Shown: one piece after another, positions 56,159 to 64,000 of the stretch
Position numbering within the stretch: the stretch's first letter is position 1
Layout: every line of letters begins with the position of its first letter
Made by a program: the position numbers and the translations under genes
The notes under the pieces: model-generated
What the model was told of the DNA's origin: nothing
What the model saw: only the letters and a program-made list of their open reading frames with translations
The model's database searches: none
From: Pelagovum sp. HNIBRBA483
GTDB lineage: Bacteria > Pseudomonadota > Alphaproteobacteria > Rhodobacterales > Rhodobacteraceae
NCBI RefSeq assembly: GCF_040931995.1
Contig: NZ_CP162412.1
Location: 2,767,001 to 2,831,000 of the forward strand
Reading direction: 5' to 3'
DNA: 64,000 nt

Positions 56159-57328
56159 TCAGTCGGGCTCCGTACAAGGCAGCATAATCGATGCCACCAT
56201 GCCGCTCGTCTCGCCGCGTCTCAGCTCCAGCTTTCCGCCCATTGCATGTACATAAGCCTTCACAATGGTCAGGCCCAAACCTATCCCCGAAGTCGTGCCT
56301 AGCGCCTGCTCCAAGCGCTCGAAGGGTTTCAGCGCGGCATGACGCTCGGACGCGCTCAGGCCCATCCCGCTATTGGCGATGGCAAGCTCGCAGAGGTCGT
56401 CGCCGCTCTTGCGGATGGCAACAACGATCGTTTCCTCCGGCGCGCCATAAAGGGCCGCGTTTTCAAGGATCATCGCCAGCGCCCGCACAAACATCGTCGG
56501 ATCGGCCAGCGGCACAACCGGATCATGCCATTCGGTCGCCACCTTGATCTTCTGCCGCGTCAGTACGCGCTCGATACGTTCGACCGCATCAGAAACCGCA
56601 CGATCAACCGCGACAGGCAACGCCGCTGCCTCCAGTTCCCCCATATTAACGAGCGACAGATTGGCAACCTTGCGCACGATCTCCAGCAGGTCTTGCCCCG
56701 CCTCCTTCACCGATTGCGCATACTTGATCGCTGCTTCCTGCCCCGCGCCCATTTCCGTCAGGTGCATTTCAAGCAATTCGCCATAGCCGATGATAGAACT
56801 CAACGGCGTGCGGAACTCATGATTCACCATCTCCAGAAGGCGGCTCATGAACTGGCTATTGGCCTCCGATGTACGCAGCGCGATGCCGATATCTTCTGTC
56901 CGGTCCATCACCTGCTGTTGCAGGCTCTCGCGGTGTTTCTCTAGCTCGATCGCATGCAACCAGCGGTCCGTGACATCAACGATGCTGGCAAAATAGAAGG
57001 TCTGTCCCTCCAGCGACGTCGATGACAAGCCCACCTCGATCGGAAACAGCTGGCTGTTTTTCCTGCGCCCGCGCAGCACCTTCTTGCCACCCATTGGCCG
57101 TGTCTCCGGTGCGCGCGCATATCCCTGACGGTGCAGAATATGCATGGTACGCAGGTCATCCGGCAGCAAAACCTCCAGTTGTTGCCCGATCAACACCCCC
57201 TCATCATAGCCGAACATCGCATTGAGCGCCGGATTACAAAACTGGATGACCCCTTCCATGTCCACGATAACGACAGCGTAAGGCGCTACGCGCACAACTG
57301 AATCCATGAGCTTTGCGAGTTCAGCCAT
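56159..57328 (-). CDS. PAS-domain sensor histidine kinase
   Basis: A 389-residue soluble kinase. The start MAELAKLMDSVVRV has GGAAGA upstream; the open frame extends 96 codons further without similarity. PAS domain at about 8-115 (APYAVVIVDMEGVIQFCNPA), then a coiled linker, the HisKA box VNHEFRTPLSSIIGYGELL (about 167), and the ATPase with N box ENAALYGAPEET and G2 box GIGLGLTI. No membrane segment is seen. No response regulator is adjacent, so the partner is elsewhere. Confidence 0.85.
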   Translation of the reverse strand: MAELAKLMDSVVRVAPYAVVIVDMEGVIQFCNPALNAMFGYDEGVLIGQQLEVLLPDDLRTMHILHRQGYARAPETRPMGGKKVLRGRRKNSQLFPIEVGLSSTSLEGQTFYFASIVDVTDRWLHAIELEKHRESLQQQVMDRTEDIGIALRTSEANSQFMSRLLEMVNHEFRTPLSSIIGYGELLEMHLTEMGAGQEAAIKYAQSVKEAGQDLLEIVRKVANLSLVNMGELEAAALPVAVDRAVSDAVERIERVLTRQKIKVATEWHDPVVPLADPTMFVRALAMILENAALYGAPEETIVVAIRKSGDDLCELAIANSGMGLSASERHAALKPFERLEQALGTTSGIGLGLTIVKAYVHAMGGKLELRRGETSGMVASIMLPCTEPD

Positions 57329-57500
57329 TCTTCTTCCGTTTTTAAAAAGCGTCTCACAATTTTGGCGGATAAATCCGTTTCCGGCAAGGCAGCGCAACCA
57401 AAACGGGAAATATAGTAGGTGAATAACAGGCTTGGAAACCGCCATAAACTGCATCACAACAAGGCGTCCGCAAAACTGACTATCCGCGAAGGAGCGCCCC

Positions 57501-57899
57501 ATGACCACCACCTCGCAATTCGACGAAGACCTCTTTCTCAAGGGCCTCGAACAGCGCAAATCAACCCTCGGCGCCGAGTATGTCGAGAATAACCTCGCCG
57601 CCGCCGATGACTTCACCCGCCCCTTTCAGGAGGCGATGACAGCATGGTGCTGGGGCTTCGGCTGGGGCGACGATGTGATCGACGCCAAAACCCGCTCAAT
57701 GATGAACCTCGCGATGATCGGCGCGTTGGGCAAAATGCATGAATGGGAACTGCACTGCAAAGGCGCGCTGAACAACGGCGTCACACCCGAGGAAATCCGC
57801 GCCATCATCCATGTGGTCGGCATCTATTGCGGCGTCCCGCAATCGCTCGAATGCTTCCGCGTTGCCCGCAAAGTGCTGGAAGAACGCGGCCTGCTATAG
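57501..57899 (+). CDS. Carboxymuconolactone decarboxylase-family protein
   Basis: A 132-residue protein of the CMD/AhpD-like family. FTRPFQEAMTAWCWGFGWGD (about 38-57) and LHCKGALNNGVTPEEIRAII, then GIYCGVPQSLECFRVA match gamma-carboxymuconolactone decarboxylase-type members. No protocatechuate genes are near, so pcaC is not claimed. Overlaps by six bases the convergent secreted protein. Confidence 0.85.
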   Translation: MTTTSQFDEDLFLKGLEQRKSTLGAEYVENNLAAADDFTRPFQEAMTAWCWGFGWGDDVIDAKTRSMMNLAMIGALGKMHEWELHCKGALNNGVTPEEIRAIIHVVGIYCGVPQSLECFRVARKVLEERGLL

Positions 57900-58229
57900 G
57901 GCACACACATCACAATGAGCGGGGCCGAACAGCGCCGCAGGTGCCGGCTCATCGCCAGACCGCCCCGTTGGGTTGGCGATTTGGTGAAGCTGGGTGGGTC
58001 GCTCAGCCGTTCCCCAACTGCGCCGCGCCAGCGCGTGATCCGGCACCGCTTGCAAATAGGCCTGCCCTTCGGCTTCGCTCACCGGCGCGCCTGCGTTCGG
58101 AGCACCAGTCCGGCTCAGGCACCGCTCCAGCGCCGCCTCGTCGGCCCATGTGGCCGATCCGGCTAGCGCCAGCCCCGCGCCCACTGCCATCACACCCAAT
58201 GCGCTTTTCGCTTTTCCGGCCAAACCCAT
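57894..58229 (-). CDS. Small secreted protein, unknown
   Basis: A 111-residue protein with a signal peptide (GVMAVGAGLALAGSATWADE, cleavage likely after TWA). The mature part has a Cys at EALERCLSR-like position and a C-terminal CDVCAL. A TTG two codons upstream is an alternative start. No family is recognised. The overlap with the CMD stop is only at the tail. Confidence 0.5.
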   Translation of the reverse strand: MGLAGKAKSALGVMAVGAGLALAGSATWADEAALERCLSRTGAPNAGAPVSEAEGQAYLQAVPDHALARRSWGTAERPTQLHQIANPTGRSGDEPAPAALFGPAHCDVCAL

Positions 58230-58436
58230 ACTCAAAATACCCTTTATTTCATTTGTTGTTCACAGCTTAGCGCCAGAATGAGACTCGTCTACCCCGCCGA
58301 AAGAGGAGGAAACCTGCCGATTCTCGCCTTTTTGTGCCAAATGGCTGGCGGGAAACCGCCTGTTGCGCTCTAACTGCTCTTGGCAGGCCTTTTGCAGGCT
58401 TGCGCCATTGGGTTGGTCCGCATAGTGCACGCCGTT

Positions 58437-59810
58437 ATGTCTACGACACTTCCATATCAGGGGCTTTTCCCCCTCTCGCGCCTGCAAACCGGCGTTCTCG
58501 CTGGCGCTGCGGTGGCGGCCCTTGTCGTTGGCGCATGGACGGCCTCCGCCCTGTCGGATCGCGCCGACGCACGCAATTCCACCGCTCCGGCAGAGGTATC
58601 CAGCGCCGCACCGCGCATCGGCCTGCCCACCGTGACAGATTCACCTCTTCTCGCTGTCACCGCTGGCAGCAGCGCGCCGCAATCCGGCATTGCCCCGCAC
58701 CTTAACGCACCTGCGACGACCAATTCACTTCCCGCTTTCGCTCTGGCCTCCGCCGCTGGCCCCGCACCACTGGCCGAGCAGCGCTTCTCCGCCTTGGTGC
58801 CAGAGAGCACCCCGCGCCCCGCCCTGCGGCCTGCAAGCCTCGTGGCCCGCATCGCGTCCGTCACCGAGGCGACCGAAACACCCCTGCGCCCCGCATTGCG
58901 CCCCGCGAACCTCGTCACCGAGGTCGCCACCGCCACCCGCACCGAAACCGCGCCGGTCACGCTCGCCGCAGCGCCCGTGGCCACACCCACCATCGCGCCG
59001 CTGCCTTCTTCGCCTGACAGCTGCGCCCGCAGCCTCACCCGCCAGATCCCCCGCCGCGCCGGTAATGCGGCGTCGGGCAGCGCGGTTCTTGCTGCGCTCG
59101 ATGGCGTCGGCGGCAGCACCCGCGACAGCGCTCTGGCCCGCGAGCTTGCTTCCGGCAACCTGCCCGATTTCCTGCGTCGTCTGGTGCCCGTCTCCGTCAC
59201 CGGCACCGCTGGCGGCGCGCCGGTTCGGATCACCGTCTGCGTGATGCCTGATTACCTCGCCGTTGGCAGCGACCGTGATTATGTCCGCGTGCCGCTCGGC
59301 CTCCCCGCCGCCGCCGCCGTGGCTGACAGGTTCGGCTTCATGCTGCCCACAACCGAGCTTGTCGATGTGATCTACCGCGAGGCCGGCCTCCGCCTGCCGC
59401 CGCGCCCAATGACCCCCGGCGCGGCAATGACCTCAACAGCCTACATGGTACAGCACAACGCCACGATCGAGGGCCAGCGCCAGCAGGCCACCAATTCCCT
59501 CGGCCTGCTGATGGCCGGTCACAAGAAAGACCTCGTCGTCTCGAACCGCCTCTGGCGCAATCCGGGGCGTGTAGCGATCTATGGCTGGCACCAGCCCAAC
59601 GGCCGCGCGATCCAGCCGCTCAGCACCGTTCACGGCGCCGAATATGCTGATTATAGCCACGGCGTCCGCCTCGTGGCCCGCACCGCTTACCTCAATGGCC
59701 GCGCGGTTGATCTCGAAGACCTGCTCGCCGATGCGACCTATGCAGGCCTCCTGAGCGACGAAGGCCCGATCTCGCGCCCTGCTGTCCTGCTCGCCTCGCT
59801 GTCGCGCTAA
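58437..59810 (+). CDS. Secreted/anchored protein of unknown function
   Basis: A 457-residue protein. A single membrane segment (about 20-40: VLAGAAVAALVVGAWTASAL) acts as anchor or uncleaved signal; then an Ala/Pro/Thr-rich linker to about 200 with near-repeats RPALRPASLVA and RPALRPANLVT; then a compact C-terminal domain (about 205-457) with FGFMLPTTELVDVIYREAGL and a final region GWHQPNGRAIQPLSTVHGAEY, YSHGVRLVAR. The His-rich tail could be catalytic but no family is known to me. Convergent with two secreted proteins that are coupled to each other. Confidence 0.62.
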   Translation: MSTTLPYQGLFPLSRLQTGVLAGAAVAALVVGAWTASALSDRADARNSTAPAEVSSAAPRIGLPTVTDSPLLAVTAGSSAPQSGIAPHLNAPATTNSLPAFALASAAGPAPLAEQRFSALVPESTPRPALRPASLVARIASVTEATETPLRPALRPANLVTEVATATRTETAPVTLAAAPVATPTIAPLPSSPDSCARSLTRQIPRRAGNAASGSAVLAALDGVGGSTRDSALARELASGNLPDFLRRLVPVSVTGTAGGAPVRITVCVMPDYLAVGSDRDYVRVPLGLPAAAAVADRFGFMLPTTELVDVIYREAGLRLPPRPMTPGAAMTSTAYMVQHNATIEGQRQQATNSLGLLMAGHKKDLVVSNRLWRNPGRVAIYGWHQPNGRAIQPLSTVHGAEYADYSHGVRLVARTAYLNGRAVDLEDLLADATYAGLLSDEGPISRPAVLLASLSR

Positions 59811-60814
59811 CGCACGTCTTTCACGCAGCGAAAGCCCAAGTGGTAATTGCGGTGGCTGCCGGTATCCATCACCCGTGTGCCGTGCCAGAACGGCGCGCGC
59901 CAGCGGGTCCAGTCCTCATGCGCGCGGATCGTATCCCAGATGAACCAGCTGCCCTTCATCTCGGTCACGCCAAGCGTGGTACTCCCACGGCTCGCCATCT
60001 GGTCAGGGCTCAGCGGCAGGTTCATATGCTCGGCGGCGTTGCCGTCGATGTCATAAACCCCAAGCGGGCTGCGGCAGGACGGGAAGCTCCCCGCCGGATA
60101 GGTGTTTGACCCGCAGCCGCGGAAGCTTCCGCCATTACAGCCCGAGGACTTGAAGCTCCCCATCGCGCACACGCCGCGCTGGTATGTGGTGCCATAGCTC
60201 CAGCGCTTCTGCCCCGCATAAGCCGCATTATGCGCCGCCCGCATCCGCGACACCGCCGCCTGCGCCGATACACCCGCCGCCAGATCAAAGCGGTAATCGG
60301 GCGGCAACAGCTGGCCCGAGGCCGCGCCTTCCCACTCATGTGCATCCGCCATCCGCTTGCCTTCTGCCGCGCATAGCAAAGCAGCCTCCCGCGCCGAAAC
60401 CCAAACCACGGGATAAACCGCAGGCACGTTGGGATATTCGAACATATCGATGCAGACGGTGGCATCTTCGGGCGCTTGCGTCGCCGGATCATAGAGCGGC
60501 GCCATGTAGCGCGCGCCACAAATCCGCTCAAACCGGCTGTTCCGGTATCCCTGCGGCCCACCGCCGGGCATCCGCGCAGCGGCCTCGGCAGGGCTCATCG
60601 GGTGCCGTGTCACCGCCGGATTACCTTGCCCGATATACGAAGAACCCGCGAATATCTCCCGCACCCGCGCCATCGTTCCAGCCGACAGCCCCCGCGCCTG
60701 CTGCATCTGCTGCAGCATCTCCGCGTTCCGCTCCGCCAGCGATTGCGCCTGCGCACCTCCTGCTACCAGCAGCGCCAGCAGCGTGACGACGATGGAGAGC
60801 GGGAAGCGAGTCAT
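59807..60814 (-). CDS. Secreted formylglycine-generating-enzyme-like (SUMF1) protein
   Basis: A 335-residue exported protein. Signal peptide about 1-24 (cleavage after AQA). The FGE/SUMF1 core shows CIDMFEYPNVPAVYPVVWVS (about 121-140), AAEGKRMADAHEWEGAA, PLGVYDIDGNAAEHM and the tail YHLGFRCVKD. The region GVCAMGSFKSSGCNGGSFRGCGSN (cited in part) is unusually rich in cysteines. The Cys pair of true FGE is not clearly kept. ATG lies two bases after the previous stop with GGAGG inside it, so it is translationally coupled to the 569-residue gene. Confidence 0.78.
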   Translation of the reverse strand: MTRFPLSIVVTLLALLVAGGAQAQSLAERNAEMLQQMQQARGLSAGTMARVREIFAGSSYIGQGNPAVTRHPMSPAEAAARMPGGGPQGYRNSRFERICGARYMAPLYDPATQAPEDATVCIDMFEYPNVPAVYPVVWVSAREAALLCAAEGKRMADAHEWEGAASGQLLPPDYRFDLAAGVSAQAAVSRMRAAHNAAYAGQKRWSYGTTYQRGVCAMGSFKSSGCNGGSFRGCGSNTYPAGSFPSCRSPLGVYDIDGNAAEHMNLPLSPDQMASRGSTTLGVTEMKGSWFIWDTIRAHEDWTRWRAPFWHGTRVMDTGSHRNYHLGFRCVKDVR

Positions 60815-60816
60815 AG

Positions 60817-62526
60817 CTATTCCTCCTTGCGCAGCAGGTAGAAGAAGTCGCGGTTATCGGAGAAACCCACAAACCGTGGGATCACCGCGCCAGAGTTACT
60901 GGTGTCATCAATATAGCGCATATTGCTCACCAGATGCTGCGGCGCGAAGCCGTCATTTTCCTCATCAGTAGGGAACAGCGCCATATAAGTGTGCTCTTGC
61001 GAGTTCATGTCGAGCAGCATCCCGTAACGGCAGCCATAGGCCTGAAATGTCCGCGCCATAGCCGAAGGCGTCGCGGTCGAGAAATAGGCGTAGATCAGGA
61101 AGTCGCGCCCCGCCACGCTCTTCATGCATGCGCCACCGCGCAGCGTCCGCAGTTCCGCTTCCGCCGAGCCGGACCAGTTCCCACCAAGCCAGCTGCGCAC
61201 CTGCTCACCCGGCACGCCCTCGCCTGTCTCGGGGTCCGTCTCGATCAACGGCACCCCGTTCTGGCGCGCGAACCGCAACCGTGGCAACAGGCCCGCATCC
61301 TCCTCTGTCCATGTTTTCATGCCGATCGTGCCATCATCCAGCACATAGATCGTCGACAGGCCCGGATGCAGCTTGCTCATCAGCACCCCGTGGCTGAGGA
61401 AGCCATAATGGTGGCCATAATTGGTTTCGGCCTTATCACTGGCCCGAAATGCGCCATGCGCCCGCTTGAACCCGCCGGTAAACACCGCCGCCACGCGATC
61501 CGCATGGGCGGGGTTCAGCATCCCCACCGTCACCAGCGGATCAGGCCGGTCAAATCCGTCAGGGCCGGGCAGCCAATCAGCACGGCCCGCCCCCCAAGGG
61601 CGCGGCGACCAGTCCAAGCGCGGGTGATCGGTGCCACGCTCGTAGCCGATCTCGAACTCGTTGAGATCGAACGCCACCAGATACACATCCGCCTGCCGCT
61701 CCACACCGTCCAGCCAGTGCGTCTCGTCTGGGCGGTTCAAGATGTCATTGGCGATCATGCCGGGCTGCATCGCACTGGCATAAATGCCGGGCGTGTCCTC
61801 AACCGCGTACCAAGCCCCGGCCTCGACCACCCTGTCCTCGACCCCGATCAGATCAAACCCGATGGAGGCATACATCCCCGGCGCGCGGTCCAGCGCCGCC
61901 TTACCCAGCGCCGCCACCGCATCACCTGCCGCTGCGGCGTCGAATGTCTCGCCCGACTCCATATAGGCATCTTCATAGAAGGTGCCCTTGATGAACCCGA
62001 CAAGGCTTTCGCCAAACCACACATTATCCCGCAGGAAATCAACAACCGCTTCCTTATTGGTGCGGTTGCCCGCCACGCGGTTGCGGAGGTAAAGCCGCTG
62101 TCCGCAGACCGGCGCATAGGGAAGACCCGCAGCTCTCGCCGCGTCCATCTCTCCGTCTGCCCAAGGGCGGCAATTCTCGACCATCCCATATTCACCCAGC
62201 GCGAGGCTCCCATCCTCCGCCAGATCAACCGTGACCTCCTCCGGCGCAGGGTTCTCCAGATGGTAGCTCACCCCGTCTACCTCCAGCACGAACCAGCTGT
62301 TGATCAACGGGTTGAGCGAAGTCAGCATCACCGTGTGCCCGTCGGCATCAATGCCTGTCGCGATCGCACGCTGGATTTGCAGGTCCAGCACGGTCTTTCG
62401 GGCCTCCGCCTCATAGACCGCCCAGCGCTCAGCGAGCTCACTGTCGGCAGGGCCATCCAGTGCCACACCAGCGACTGGCAAAAGACATGCCCCACTCAAG
62501 AATAGACCGCCTAAAATCCGACGCAC
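60817..62526 (-). CDS. Secreted 569-residue protein, unknown (possible NAGPA-like C-terminus)
   Basis: Starts at a GTG with GGAGGG upstream; signal peptide about 1-22. No named domain is clear. Stretches GGFKRAHGAFRASDKAETNYG and GHHYGFLSHGVLMSKLHPGL, then a TIYVLDDGTIGMKTW strand and a late CRYGMLLDMNSQEHTYMALF resemble the pattern of phosphodiester-glycosidase-like proteins; this is weak. Cysteines are few (about five). It is coupled with the SUMF1-like gene and lies opposite the 457-residue protein. Confidence 0.6.
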   Translation of the reverse strand: MRRILGGLFLSGACLLPVAGVALDGPADSELAERWAVYEAEARKTVLDLQIQRAIATGIDADGHTVMLTSLNPLINSWFVLEVDGVSYHLENPAPEEVTVDLAEDGSLALGEYGMVENCRPWADGEMDAARAAGLPYAPVCGQRLYLRNRVAGNRTNKEAVVDFLRDNVWFGESLVGFIKGTFYEDAYMESGETFDAAAAGDAVAALGKAALDRAPGMYASIGFDLIGVEDRVVEAGAWYAVEDTPGIYASAMQPGMIANDILNRPDETHWLDGVERQADVYLVAFDLNEFEIGYERGTDHPRLDWSPRPWGAGRADWLPGPDGFDRPDPLVTVGMLNPAHADRVAAVFTGGFKRAHGAFRASDKAETNYGHHYGFLSHGVLMSKLHPGLSTIYVLDDGTIGMKTWTEEDAGLLPRLRFARQNGVPLIETDPETGEGVPGEQVRSWLGGNWSGSAEAELRTLRGGACMKSVAGRDFLIYAYFSTATPSAMARTFQAYGCRYGMLLDMNSQEHTYMALFPTDEENDGFAPQHLVSNMRYIDDTSNSGAVIPRFVGFSDNRDFFYLLRKEE

Positions 62527-62665
62527 GCGAACCCTCCAAACAAATTACCCCGCAGAATCGCGGGATTAGAACTCAAAATGATACTCTAGGGCATCAGCGT
62601 CAAAGTCATGCTACGCCTAGTCTAAATGGGTTTCCAGTATCCGTTTGCGCCACAAATCAGGCGAT

Positions 62666-64000
<1,335 letters not shown>

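Noticed and set aside
58260-58487. Minus-strand 75-codon frame
   Set aside because: Overlaps the start of the 457-residue gene, no ribosome site and no resemblance to a protein.

Overview
The window is GC-rich chromosomal DNA that looks like a marine alphaproteobacterium of the Rhodobacterales (Roseobacter group). The signs are a class II (B12-dependent) ribonucleotide reductase, an alphaproteobacterial-type histidyl-tRNA synthetase (motif 2 [13 protein letters not shown]), an NDUFS4-like complex I accessory subunit, a DUF1489 protein, a short-form HisG with HisZ, and an ectoine cluster that includes its own aspartate kinase. Genus cannot be decided from reading alone.

Layout. 1-14.4 kb is mostly housekeeping: nrdJ (5' part), a DUF1489 protein, LysR and HxlR regulators, a DUF1127 protein, the overlapping hisS-hisZ-hisG operon, slyX, a secreted protein, an acyltransferase, an outer-membrane barrel protein and dnaE. 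14.7-23.9 kb is one long purine operon: xdhA-xdhB-xdhC (xanthine dehydrogenase and its maturation factor), then an ATPase, two permeases and a Bmp-type binding protein of a nucleoside/purine ABC importer, closed by a clear hairpin terminator. 24-27.3 kb holds a surface lipoprotein of TbpB-like build, a companion outer-membrane barrel and a small regulator plus membrane protein. 27.4-30.8 kb is a compact sugar unit: a LacI regulator facing a PfkB kinase and a GatZ/KbaZ-family protein. 30.8-35.3 kb is the ectoine cluster ectA-ectB-ectC-ask, with a divergent MarR regulator (EctR type); its aspartate kinase is broken by a single-base deletion. 35.4-40 kb has a LysR regulator divergent to a redox/stress operon: DoxX, a CDGSH-glutamate synthase-like fusion, hemerythrin and glutathionyl-hydroquinone reductase.

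40.06-49.88 kb is an integrated mobile island of about 9.8 kb. It sits in the 3' half of a tRNA-Arg(UCU) gene and is bounded by a perfect 45-bp direct repeat. It carries a tyrosine integrase beside the left end, an AlpA-like HTH protein, a small conserved protein, a Rep-type replication initiator, and a defence cargo. The cargo is a two-gene cassette (ParB-like protein plus a putative PD-(D/E)XK-type nuclease) convergent with a cytosine methyltransferase/NotI-family restriction pair. The ends carry shared short repeats that may be integrase arm sites. The two-gene ParB/nuclease cassette is the best candidate here for an undescribed system.

50-64 kb returns to the core chromosome: a complex I NDUFS4-like subunit, a secreted Gly/Asn-rich protein, uvrB, small membrane, zinc-ribbon and lipoprotein genes, a nitroreductase, a universal stress protein, tRNA-Ala(CGC), a PAS histidine kinase, a carboxymuconolactone decarboxylase-like protein, a group of three secreted proteins of unknown role (one with a formylglycine-generating-enzyme-like fold), a rhomboid homologue lacking catalytic residues, and the 5' part of trpS.
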